From NCBI RefSeq assembly GCF_024385465.1, contig NZ_JANFLS010000002.1, positions 124,001 through 188,000 of the forward strand: 64,000 bases of DNA, read 5' to 3'. A program made the translations under genes and the position numbers. Position 1 is the first letter of the stretch. Every line of letters starts with the position of its first letter. Under the pieces are notes generated by a model that was not told where the DNA came from, did no database searches, and worked only from the letters and a program-made list of their open reading frames with translations. The DNA is from Arthrobacter sp. zg-Y844. GTDB taxonomy: Bacteria > Actinomycetota > Actinomycetes > Actinomycetales > Micrococcaceae. This document shows positions 17,910 through 25,404 of the stretch, one piece after another.

Positions 17910-19202
17910 ATGACTAACGGTCCAGAGTCCGCGCCGCGGCGCAGCCGCCGGGCGGCCGACGTACCCGTGGATTCCCCGGCCGGGCCGCGGGAACGTGAGT
18001 CCCAGCAGCGTGCCCGGGACCGGGAAGCGCTGCGTGCGTACAAGGCCCTGGCAGAGACGCCGGAGCGCCGTGACCCTGAGACTGCGCCGCCCACCCGCCG
18101 CCAGCTGAGGCTGCAGCAGCAACAGCGTGCTGCAGCTGCGGGTACCGGGGCCGGCTCGGCTGAGTTGCCCGCGGATGTCCCGGCCTCGCCGGAGGCAACC
18201 GGACCGGTCTCTTCCGAACCGTCTCCACCGGCACCTGCCGGTCCGTCGCTGCGTCGGGAACGACGCCGGCAATCGTCCTTGGCGGGTACGGACGCGGAAC
18301 CGGAGTCCCAGGTCCCGGAGCCCAAGGCTCCGCAACTTAAGGCTTCGGAACGGCAGGTTGCGGAAACGCAGGACGAGCAGGAATTGAGCTCTCGGGCATC
18401 CCGAAAGCAGAGCCGCCGCGCGGCACCGGCTTTGGCAACTCCCGCCGTTACGGAAGGTCCGGCCGCCGGTCCCGCTGCCGGCACCGACCCGAACGCCGAC
18501 GTCGAGGGTATGAGCGTGGAACAGGCCCTGGCTGCCCGCCAGGCACTGGAGGGACAGGCCCGCAACCATGTTGCGGCCATGGAGGCACTGCAGGTTGATG
18601 ATCCGCAGGCCGTGGACCTGGAACTGCTGGCCCAGCAGAAGGCCCTGGCCGAACGTGCCAAGGTACTGAACCGCCGCACCCGCGCCATCGAGAAACTGTC
18701 GCAGGAAAACGAGCAGCGCAAACCGTCGCCGAGCGACCCGAGTACTGCCCACAACCTGGCGATGGTGACGCCGCTCGAGTTCGTGAAGGTCCCGGGGATG
18801 GAACATCCCGTGATGAAGGCGCCGCAGACCTCGCACATTCCCATTGTCACCTCGTCGACGCCGGTGGTGGATCCGGAGGCTGCTGCCGCGCGGCCCCTGC
18901 CGGCGGTTCCTGCCCAGCGTCCGGCGTCCGTGCCGCGCCGGGTACCCGTCGGCGCCACGGACGTGCGCCATTCACGGATCCTCGCCCGCGCTGATGCGCT
19001 GGTCAATAAACCGGTTGAATCCGAGGAAGCTGCGGCCCCCATCGGTGCCCGCAGTGCCTTCGGGCTTGACCCCCTAGATGTCATGACGGCCGGACTCGGC
19101 CGTACCCGGAGGCTGCGTTTTGCGGCCGCCGGAGTTGCAGGTCTGGGCACACTTGCCCTGATCGTCGGAGTACTAATGATCGTCGGCGGCCTTGGCGGCT
19201 GA
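17910..19202 (+). CDS. Disordered, tail-anchored hypothetical protein
   Basis: A 430-residue protein of unknown function. About residues 1-190 are low-complexity and charged (Arg/Glu/Pro/Ala, RRQLRLQQQQR), then comes a predicted coiled stretch (about 195-275, SVEQALAARQALEGQARNHV onward), a more ordered-looking part with TPLEFVKVPGMEHPVMKAP, and one C-terminal membrane segment (about 405-428) with only two or three residues after it. That makes it a tail-anchored cytoplasmic protein. It sits between nadD and rsfS, with GGTAGGAAATG at its start. I see no enzymatic motif. Confidence 0.75.
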   Translation: MTNGPESAPRRSRRAADVPVDSPAGPRERESQQRARDREALRAYKALAETPERRDPETAPPTRRQLRLQQQQRAAAAGTGAGSAELPADVPASPEATGPVSSEPSPPAPAGPSLRRERRRQSSLAGTDAEPESQVPEPKAPQLKASERQVAETQDEQELSSRASRKQSRRAAPALATPAVTEGPAAGPAAGTDPNADVEGMSVEQALAARQALEGQARNHVAAMEALQVDDPQAVDLELLAQQKALAERAKVLNRRTRAIEKLSQENEQRKPSPSDPSTAHNLAMVTPLEFVKVPGMEHPVMKAPQTSHIPIVTSSTPVVDPEAAAARPLPAVPAQRPASVPRRVPVGATDVRHSRILARADALVNKPVESEEAAAPIGARSAFGLDPLDVMTAGLGRTRRLRFAAAGVAGLGTLALIVGVLMIVGGLGG

Positions 19203-19226
19203 CCGATTACCCCAAGGAGACACACT

Positions 19227-19613
19227 TTGAGCGCCACCGAATCTTCCATCGACATTGCACGGGCGGCGGCCAAAGCGGCCTCGGCCAAGATTGCGGACGA
19301 TATCGTCGCAATCGACGTGAGCGAACGGCTTGCCATCACCGACGTCTTCCTCATTGCCTCGGCCTCGAATGAGCGCCAGGTCAACGCCATTGTTGACGGC
19401 ATCGAAGAGGAACTGTCCAAGATGGACCTCAAGCCCGTGCGCCGTGAAGGACGCAGCGAAGGCCGTTGGGTCCTGCTGGACTACGCCAACGTCGTTGTGC
19501 ACGTCCAGCACGAGGAGGACCGCGTGTTCTACGCCTTGGAGCGTCTGTGGAAGGACTGCCCCGAGGTTGACCTCCAGCTTGAAGACGCTCCTGCCGGCGC
19601 CGAGTCCGAATAG
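19227..19613 (+). CDS. rsfS: Ribosomal silencing factor RsfS
   Basis: A 128-residue protein that binds L14 on the 50S subunit and blocks subunit joining in starvation. Seen: ERLAITDVFLIASASNERQV, the RREGRSEGRWVLLDYANVVVHV core and the ERLWKDCPEV end, typical of the Iojap/RsfS family. The start is TTG, set by AAGGAG at 19214-19219. The nadD - unknown - rsfS order is common in actinobacteria. Its TAG stop opens the next gene's -10 box. Confidence 0.96.
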   Translation: MSATESSIDIARAAAKAASAKIADDIVAIDVSERLAITDVFLIASASNERQVNAIVDGIEEELSKMDLKPVRREGRSEGRWVLLDYANVVVHVQHEEDRVFYALERLWKDCPEVDLQLEDAPAGAESE

Positions 19614-19616
19614 CCT
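19611..19616 (+). promoter_or_regulatory. Leaderless -10 box TAGCCT overlapping the rsfS stop
   Basis: TAGCCT starts with the rsfS TAG stop and lies exactly six bases before the ATG at 19623, which has no Shine-Dalgarno. This supports that ATG over the GTG at 19617. Confidence 0.5.
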
Positions 19617-19622
19617 GTGACC

Positions 19623-20306
19623 ATGAGCGCCCCTGCCCCTTGGGATCCGGATTCCGCGTCGCGCCGGGTGGTTTTCTGGCGCCATGGACGTACGGAATGG
19701 AACCGGGCGGGGCGCTTCCAAGGGCAGCAGGATATTGCCCTTGACGACACCGGCCTGCGGCAGGCTGCCGAGGCGGCGGCAGTGCTGCGGTTCCTCGAAC
19801 CCGACGCGATAGTTTCCTCGGACCTGAGCCGTGCCCTGGGCACAGGCAGGGTCCTGGCCGCCGAGACCGGTCTTGACGTGGCGGAGGACAAACGCCTGCG
19901 GGAAACATTTGCCGGCACGTGGGAAGGGCGTACCTTCACACAGATCGCGGAGCAGGACGCACCGCTGCTCAGCGCCTGGTCGGCGGGAGTAGGCAGCGCC
20001 CGGGCGGGCGGCGGGGAAACGCGCGTCGACGTCGGCCGGCGGGTCGCCGAGGCAGTGGGGGAGGCCGTCCAGGAACTGCCTGCCGGCGGCACGCTTGTGG
20101 CCGTAAGCCACGGGGGAGCGATCCGCGCCGGAATCTGCGCGCTGCTCGGCCTGCCTACGGAGTCCTGGGCGGTCATCTCGGGGGTATCCAATTGCCACTG
20201 GTCGGTCCTTCAGGAAATCCCGGACCGGCACGGGAATTCCGCCTGGCACCTGGCCCAGCACAACGTGGGGCTGGACTCGCTTCCCAGCGGCCCGGTGGAG
20301 GGCTGA
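19623..20306 (+). CDS. Histidine phosphatase family protein (phosphoglycerate mutase-like)
   Basis: A 227-residue phosphohydrolase. Seen: the catalytic RHG (FWRHGRTEW, residues about 18-26) and the second histidine in VAVSHGGAIRAG. The family includes phosphoglycerate mutases and glucosyl-3-phosphoglycerate phosphatase (GpgP); substrate cannot be told from sequence alone, though the position after rsfS is common in actinobacteria. Tandem tRNA genes follow. Confidence 0.88.
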   Translation: MSAPAPWDPDSASRRVVFWRHGRTEWNRAGRFQGQQDIALDDTGLRQAAEAAAVLRFLEPDAIVSSDLSRALGTGRVLAAETGLDVAEDKRLRETFAGTWEGRTFTQIAEQDAPLLSAWSAGVGSARAGGGETRVDVGRRVAEAVGEAVQELPAGGTLVAVSHGGAIRAGICALLGLPTESWAVISGVSNCHWSVLQEIPDRHGNSAWHLAQHNVGLDSLPSGPVEG

Positions 20307-20348
20307 AAGACCCTCTTTCCTGCCCGTCAGGGGAGCGCTGAGTGGATT

Positions 20349-20376
20349 TTGCGCTCCTGTTGATTTGTACTAAGGT
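20349..20376 (+). promoter_or_regulatory. Putative tRNA promoter
   Basis: TTGCGC (20349-20354), a 16-base spacer, and TAAGGT (20371-20376) would start transcription near 20383, about 50 bases before the first tRNA. A TTGATT at 20360 has no well-spaced -10. Confidence 0.35.
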
Positions 20377-20432
20377 AGAGGAGTTGCTTCGCCCCGGTGA
20401 ACGGGAAAGTGAAGTAAACAACCTTTAGTTTT

Positions 20433-20508
20433 GGGGCTGTGGCGCAGCTGGTAGCGCACCTGCATGGCATGCAGGGGGTCAGGGGTTCGAGTCCCCTCAG
20501 CTCCACCA
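20433..20508 (+). tRNA. tRNA-Ala(GGC), copy 1
   Basis: A 76-base cloverleaf with encoded CCA. The 7-bp acceptor stem carries the G3-U70 pair that identifies tRNA-Ala; the anticodon loop is ATGGCAT, giving anticodon GGC, which reads GCC. The T loop is TTCGAGT. Confidence 0.98.
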
Positions 20509-20557
20509 AAACCTTCGGGAGACCGAAGGGTTTGCGGTGGAAAATCACTGAAAGTTC

Positions 20558-20633
20558 GGGGCTGTGGCGCAGCTGGTAGCGCACCTGCATGGCATGCAGG
20601 GGGTCAGGGGTTCGAGTCCCCTCAGCTCCACCA
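20558..20633 (+). tRNA. tRNA-Ala(GGC), copy 2
   Basis: Identical in all 76 bases to copy 1. The 49-base spacer holds a short imperfect hairpin (AAACCTTCGG with CCGAAGGGTTT), which may guide processing. Both copies probably come from one transcript ending at the terminator just downstream. Confidence 0.98.
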
Positions 20634-20638
20634 ACAAG

Positions 20639-20678
20639 ACCGCTGGAACACGGGAAATCCTGTGTCCAGCGGTTTTTT
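20639..20678 (+). terminator. Terminator of the tRNA-Ala pair
   Basis: A stem of about 15 bp (ACCGCTGGA pairs with TCCAGCGGT, extended by a bulge and one G-T pair) has a short AAAT loop and six T residues at 20673-20678. Confidence 0.92.
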
Positions 20679-20761
20679 AGTGCCCGGAATGCTCCGGTTT
20701 GTTGTGACGTAGCTCTCAATACTGGTCCACGGCAGGTCTTCCGTTCTCTCACCATCGGCCT

Positions 20762-20788
20762 TAGGCTACTCATTGTCACACTGACAAT
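20762..20788 (+). promoter_or_regulatory. pnuC promoter with a 17-bp palindromic operator
   Basis: TAGGCT (20762-20767) is the likely -10. Five bases later comes the perfect palindrome ATTGTCA-CAC-TGACAAT (20772-20788), which would cover the transcription start. The operon ends with an NrtR-type repressor gene, so this is probably its operator. The placement fits repression. Confidence 0.7.
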
Positions 20789-20804
20789 AAATCAGGAGAG
20801 CGTC

Positions 20805-21467
20805 ATGAATGCAGTACTGGACTGGATGAACTCGCCGGCAGCATCCCTGCTTGGAGCACCCGTCAGCTGGATCGAAGTCATCGGGTTCGTCACCGGTGCT
20901 GCCTGCGTCTACGGCGTCGCCCGGCAGAAGGCCTGGAACTGGCCCGTGGGCATCATCAACAACATCGCGTTTATGGTTCTCTTCTTCGGGGCCGGGCTCT
21001 ACGGCGAGACCCTCCTGCAGGCCGTGTTCGCCGGCGTCGCCGTTTACGGGTGGTACAACTGGGTCCGCGGCGCCAAGGATACGGAGCAGAAAAGCGACCT
21101 GCCGATCCGCGACGCAAGCCGGAACGAGATTATTGCCGGTATCGCCGCCGTCGTCCTGGCCACCGTGGGGATCGCCATGATCCTCACGCACGGAACCGAC
21201 TCCGAGGTTCCCTGGCCCGATGCCTTCGTCCTGGCCGCGTCGCTCCTGGCCACCTACGGACAGGCGAAGAAGATCTTCCAGCACTGGTACGTCTGGATTG
21301 CCATCGACCTCGTCAGTGTTCCGCTGTACTTCTCCCGCGGACTCAACCTCACCGCCATCCTCTACATCGGTTTCACCGCCCTCTGCGTCTACGGTCTTAT
21401 CGACTGGAAGCGCACCCGCACCGCGGCCGTCCGCCCGGCTGCCGAGGCCGGAAAGATACCGGCATGA
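20805..21467 (+). CDS. pnuC: Nicotinamide riboside transporter PnuC
   Basis: A 220-residue membrane protein with about seven hydrophobic segments that lets nicotinamide riboside diffuse in, to be trapped by phosphorylation. Seen: WIEVIGFVTGAACVYGVARQKAWNWPVGIINN, YGWYNWVRG, and WIAIDLVSVPLYFSRGL, all typical of PnuC. The start at 20805 is fixed by AGGAGAG; the open frame runs further upstream only because it crosses the tRNA. It overlaps nadR by four bases (ATGA). Confidence 0.96.
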   Translation: MNAVLDWMNSPAASLLGAPVSWIEVIGFVTGAACVYGVARQKAWNWPVGIINNIAFMVLFFGAGLYGETLLQAVFAGVAVYGWYNWVRGAKDTEQKSDLPIRDASRNEIIAGIAAVVLATVGIAMILTHGTDSEVPWPDAFVLAASLLATYGQAKKIFQHWYVWIAIDLVSVPLYFSRGLNLTAILYIGFTALCVYGLIDWKRTRTAAVRPAAEAGKIPA

Positions 21468-22570
21468 GCCTGTTTGGCCAGGGTGTCGTGATCGGCAAGT
21501 TCTATCCGCCGCACGTCGGCCACCGGCACCTCATCGCCCGGGCGTCGGAGCAGTGCACAAGGCTCGCCGTCGTCATCCTTGGCAGCCGGTTCGAGAGTAT
21601 CGCCCTTGAAGACCGGGTGAAGTGGCTTGCCGCCGAGTTCGCAGAGACGAACGTAACGGTCATCGGGATGCCGGACGACTGCCCGGTGGACTACAACTCC
21701 CGGACCATCTGGAAGGCACACAACGAGGCCTTGCGCATCGCCCTCAAGCTAAAGGGCATCACAGCCGTCGACGCCGTCTTCAGCTCCGAGGACTACGGCA
21801 GCGAACTCGCGCAGGACTTCGGCGCGGCCCACGTCATGGTGGACAGGCTCCGCACCGCCTATCCCGTCAGCGGCACCCTCTGCCGGGACGACATCGGCGC
21901 AGCCTGGCGGAACATCATCAAAGGTGCCCGGCAGGACATGGCCGTGCGAATCATCGTGGTCGGAGCCGAGTCCGCCGGCACCACCACCCTCGCCCGGGCA
22001 CTGACCGAGCACTACCGGGCGAGCTTCCCCGAGCTCGTCGACGTTCCCGAATTCGGCCGCCAGTACACCTATGACAAGTTCGCCGCTCTGCAGGAAACCA
22101 AGCCCGACGCCGTCCTGTCCGACATGGTCTGGACCGCGGAGGATTTCGCCGTCATCGGGGAACGGCAGAACGAGATGGAAAACGAAGCAGCGGCGCGGTG
22201 TCCGCTGGTCATTGCCGATACGGATGTGATCGCCACTGCGCTCTTTGAACGGATCTACATCGGTGAGCAAAGCTACGGTTCCTACCATGCCGTGGAGCGG
22301 TTGCCCCGCCGCGACCTCTACCTCGTCACCGACCACGACGGCGTGCCCTTCGAGGACGACGGATGGCGCGATCCGGAGCACCCCCGGGCCGAAATGACCG
22401 AGTGGTTCAAGGAGGAGCTCACGGCAGCCGGGCATTCCTGGATCCTTGTTTCCGGCACTCCGGAGGAGCGGATATCCACGGCAACTGAGATAATCGACCT
22501 CATCATCGCCCAGCGGAACCGCTTCACCTCACCGCCCTGGGCAAAGCGGACGGTACTGACAGGAGCCTGA
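21464..22570 (+). CDS. nadR: NadR-type NMN adenylyltransferase / ribosylnicotinamide kinase
   Basis: A 368-residue bifunctional enzyme. The N-terminal half has the adenylyltransferase motif GKFYPPHVGH (residues 11-20) and makes NAD from NMN and ATP. The C-terminal half is the NR kinase, with P-loop GAESAGTTT near residue 167. The N-terminal DNA-binding domain of E. coli NadR is absent, so regulation must come from elsewhere, plausibly the adjacent nrtR. Together with PnuC it takes outside NR to NMN and then NAD. It overlaps pnuC by four bases and nrtR by one. Confidence 0.95.
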   Translation: MSLFGQGVVIGKFYPPHVGHRHLIARASEQCTRLAVVILGSRFESIALEDRVKWLAAEFAETNVTVIGMPDDCPVDYNSRTIWKAHNEALRIALKLKGITAVDAVFSSEDYGSELAQDFGAAHVMVDRLRTAYPVSGTLCRDDIGAAWRNIIKGARQDMAVRIIVVGAESAGTTTLARALTEHYRASFPELVDVPEFGRQYTYDKFAALQETKPDAVLSDMVWTAEDFAVIGERQNEMENEAAARCPLVIADTDVIATALFERIYIGEQSYGSYHAVERLPRRDLYLVTDHDGVPFEDDGWRDPEHPRAEMTEWFKEELTAAGHSWILVSGTPEERISTATEIIDLIIAQRNRFTSPPWAKRTVLTGA

Positions 22571-23310
22571 TGGCCACCGAAGAAGAGCAGTTCCTTCAGG
22601 ACTACGCGCCCAGGGAGTATCCCTCCGTTGCGCTGACCGTGGATCTGGTCGTCTTCGCCGTCAAAGGAAGCACCCTCCATGCAGCGCTCGTCCGCCGCGG
22701 AGGGCATCCCTTCAAGGGTGCCCTGGCTCTGCCCGGCGGCTTCGTGGGGCCGGATGAGGATGCCCTCACGGCTGCGTGGCGTGAGCTGCAGGAGGAAACC
22801 GGACTGGACCTGGGTGCGCACCGCGCCTACGTCGAGCAGCTCGCCACCTACAGCTCACCTGTTCGCGACCCGCGGATGCGCGTTGTGTCCGTCGCCCATC
22901 TGGCGCTGCTCGCAACCGACGGCAGCGCCCTGCCCGTGCTGAACCCGGGCACCGACACTGCAGCCGCGCAGTGGATGCCGGTATATGACGTCCTCGCCAA
23001 TGAGGCGCTGGCCTTCGACCACCGCGAGATCCTCACCGCGGCCCTGGACCGCCTTGCCGGCAAGATCGAATACACCCTCACCGCAGCCAGGCTTCTGCCT
23101 GAGGAATTTGCCCTCTACCAGCTGCGCCGCGTGTACCAGGCCGTGTGGAACACCGACAAGCTCGACGCCGGGAACTTCACCCGGAAGATGACCGGCGCCC
23201 TGCGGGACACCGGACGCAAGGTCCTCCGCGGGAAGGGTGCCCCCGCAGCGGTATTCACCGTCAAGGACGAGTACCTCAGCCCGCCGATGATGCGGCCCGC
23301 GGAGGGCTGA
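22570..23310 (+). CDS. nrtR: NrtR-type Nudix transcriptional regulator
   Basis: A 246-residue protein joining an N-terminal Nudix domain to a C-terminal winged helix (about 160-246, FALYQLRRVYQAVWNTDKLDAGNF). NrtR proteins repress NAD synthesis or salvage genes and release DNA on binding ADP-ribose or related ligands. The Nudix box (residues 57-79) is intact: Gly, Glu, then RELQEETGL. It may therefore still hydrolyse ADP-ribose-type substrates. As third gene of pnuC-nadR-nrtR it probably acts at the palindrome at 20772-20788. Confidence 0.92.
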   Translation: MATEEEQFLQDYAPREYPSVALTVDLVVFAVKGSTLHAALVRRGGHPFKGALALPGGFVGPDEDALTAAWRELQEETGLDLGAHRAYVEQLATYSSPVRDPRMRVVSVAHLALLATDGSALPVLNPGTDTAAAQWMPVYDVLANEALAFDHREILTAALDRLAGKIEYTLTAARLLPEEFALYQLRRVYQAVWNTDKLDAGNFTRKMTGALRDTGRKVLRGKGAPAAVFTVKDEYLSPPMMRPAEG

Positions 23311-23335
23311 GGCGTTTCCACGGGGGGCTGGACCC

Positions 23336-24040
23336 TCAGCGTCCGTCCCGCCAGGTCCGAAGCACCCCGGCAACAATAAGGGCCTGCCCCGCACAGTAGG
23401 TCAGCATGACAAGGGGATTGGTCCAGTCAGGCATCTGCTCGGGCAGGAAGATCCGGCCGGCCAGGATCGTGTCCGAGGCCAGGAACAGCAGGCCGCCGGC
23501 GGCCACCATCGGCCGGCAGCGCGCCGCCGTCGCCGCGGTGCCGGCGAGGACAATGCCGTACGCGGCCACGGCCAGGGCCAGACCGCCCAGTGCAGGCCAC
23601 AGCACCACAAGCATCAGTACCCACCACAGCGGGAAGACCAGTGCCCACCGCGGGATTCGTCCGGCAGCGGCGTACCCCGCCAGGAGCCAGATATAACAGA
23701 CGTGGGCCAGGCCGAAGGAGCCGAGCATTACCGGCAGTTCCGGTGCCGACGGGAAGAACGCGGCGGCGCCGTCACCGATCCAGGAGAAGAACAGGGCCGC
23801 AAGCAGCAGTGCCGCCGGCAGCATCCGGCCGGCAGGCCCGCGGACGACGCCGCGCGCGCCCCAGAGGGCGGCGACGGCAAGCAGCGGCATCAGGGTGAGT
23901 TTGGTGGGTTCGGCGATGTCGGTGGCTTCGACTGCCCGCGCCCCGACATGAACGGCAGAGGCTGCTGCGAAAGGCAGGAATCCCCACCACCACGAGCGGG
24001 GCAGGACGGTGGTCTGGCTTTGGGCGGGCGCGGCGGTCAC
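23336..24040 (-). CDS. YhhN family membrane protein (lysoplasmalogenase-like)
   Basis: A 234-residue protein with about eight membrane segments. The family includes human TMEM86 lysoplasmalogenases; bacterial functions are mostly untested. Seen: LFFSWIGDGAAAFFP with the family's conserved Asp, the later LFLASDTILAGR Asp, and dense hydrophobic helices. Start GTG at 24040, six bases after AAGGAG. It is the last gene of a three-gene minus-strand group (24040-26702). Confidence 0.85.
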   Translation of the reverse strand: MTAAPAQSQTTVLPRSWWWGFLPFAAASAVHVGARAVEATDIAEPTKLTLMPLLAVAALWGARGVVRGPAGRMLPAALLLAALFFSWIGDGAAAFFPSAPELPVMLGSFGLAHVCYIWLLAGYAAAGRIPRWALVFPLWWVLMLVVLWPALGGLALAVAAYGIVLAGTAATAARCRPMVAAGGLLFLASDTILAGRIFLPEQMPDWTNPLVMLTYCAGQALIVAGVLRTWRDGR

Positions 24041-24096
24041 GGCACTCCTTCGGGTCGGCTGCAGACCATCGTACGGTGCCTCCGGCGCGATGGCCG

Positions 24097-25404
24097 TTAG
24101 GCGCCCAGCACCCGGTCCAGATAGGCGTTCGCGAAGACCCGGCCCGGATCCAGCTGCTCCCGTACCGCCAGGAAGTCCCTGAAACGCGGGTACCGCTCCG
24201 CCAGTGCCGCCGCCTGGAGCGAATGCAGCTTGCCCCAATGCGGCCGCCCGCCGTGGGCGAGCATAAGTTCCTCGACGGCGTCGAAGTACTCGGCGAAGTC
24301 CTCCCGGTAATAGCGGTGCACGGCTATATAGGCGGTCTCCCGGCCGTAGGCGGTGGACAGCCAGCGGTCATCGGCCGCCGCCCAGCGGACCTCCACGGGA
24401 AAAGAGATCCGCCAGCGGCGCTCCTCGATCAGCTCCCGGAGGGCGGAGAAGGCCGGGCCCAGGCGGTCCGCCGGGACGGCGTACTCCATTTCCCGGAACC
24501 TCACGTTGCGCCGGGTGGTGAAGACCCGCGCCGAAGCGTCCGAATAGTCCCGGCCGCCGAGCAGCCGTGCCGCGGCGGCGTTCACGGCAGGGACAACCGC
24601 CGGTACCGCACTGCCTACGGCACAGGTACCCCGGAACACGGTGTTTGCCAGCAGGGAGTCGTTAATCCAGCGCGCAGCGGGACCGGGCGGACGGCAGCGG
24701 GCAGCACCGGGCAGGCGGGTGTTCGCCTTGGTGGCAGCGCGGTCGGTGTGCGGAAACCAGTAGAACTCAAAATGGTCGGTTGCTTTCACCCGGTCGTCCA
24801 GTCCCTCGAGCACATCCGCCAGGGGCTCGGATCGTTCTTCGGCCTGGAGCACGAATGCGGGTACGCACTGGAGGGTGACGTCGGCGATGACACCCAGGGC
24901 ACCCAGTCCGAGGGCGGCGGCCGGGAGCAGGGGATCCCCGCTGCCCACGCTGAGCAGGCCGCCGTCGGGCTGGACCAGGGTCACGCCCGCCACTTGGGTG
25001 GCCATTCCGCCGAACCCGGCACCCGTTCCGTGCGTCCCGGTGGAAACTGCACCGGCGATGGACTGCCGGTCAATGTCGCCGAGGTTCGGCATTGCCAGTC
25101 CGTACGGTTCCAGCAGTGCCGGAATCCGATGCAGCCGGGTGCCGGCCCGGAGCCGCACCCGGCACCTTCCGGTGTCCACGGCGACTACCCCCTGCAGGGC
25201 ACTGAGGTCCAGCTGGACGCCGTCGGTGGCGGCAATGTCGGTGAAGCTGTGGCCCGCCCCTACGGCCTTGACCCGCTGCCCGGCGCCGGCCGCGCCGGCC
25301 ACGCAACGCTGCAGGCCGGCGGTATCGAGCGGGCGCTCCACGCGAAGCGGCTCCGCAGTAACGTTCCGTCCCCAGTTTTCCCACCCGGCGCCCGCCGCCC
25401 TCAC
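24097..25404 (-). CDS. FAD-linked sugar-lactone oxidase (D-arabinono-1,4-lactone oxidase-like)
   Basis: A 435-residue vanillyl-alcohol-oxidase-fold flavoprotein. Seen: the FAD-binding region with the likely covalent histidine (VGAGHSF), NLGDIDRQSIAGAVSTGTHG, and the C-terminal HWGKLH of aldonolactone and alditol oxidases. The substrate is unknown. It starts at GTG 25404, overlapping the stop of the racemase-like gene by four bases (GTGA), so the two are strictly coupled and probably act on related substrates. Confidence 0.88.
   Translation of the reverse strand: MRAAGAGWENWGRNVTAEPLRVERPLDTAGLQRCVAGAAGAGQRVKAVGAGHSFTDIAATDGVQLDLSALQGVVAVDTGRCRVRLRAGTRLHRIPALLEPYGLAMPNLGDIDRQSIAGAVSTGTHGTGAGFGGMATQVAGVTLVQPDGGLLSVGSGDPLLPAAALGLGALGVIADVTLQCVPAFVLQAEERSEPLADVLEGLDDRVKATDHFEFYWFPHTDRAATKANTRLPGAARCRPPGPAARWINDSLLANTVFRGTCAVGSAVPAVVPAVNAAAARLLGGRDYSDASARVFTTRRNVRFREMEYAVPADRLGPAFSALRELIEERRWRISFPVEVRWAAADDRWLSTAYGRETAYIAVHRYYREDFAEYFDAVEELMLAHGGRPHWGKLHSLQAAALAERYPRFRDFLAVREQLDPGRVFANAYLDRVLGA

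Noticed and set aside
20433-20678. tRNA-Ala pair as an attachment site of a mobile element
   Set aside because: No integrase, repeated tRNA 3' fragment or composition break follows; the second copy is full length with its own terminator.
20589-20804. N-terminal extension of pnuC reaching back into the second tRNA
   Set aside because: It would read through tRNA-Ala and the terminator; AGGAGAG and the family's usual N-terminus place the start at 20805.
23306-23340. Inverted repeat GCTGAGG ... CCTCAGC as terminator of the pnuC operon
   Set aside because: The arms are only seven bases, the loop is 21 bases and there is no T run; too weak to call.
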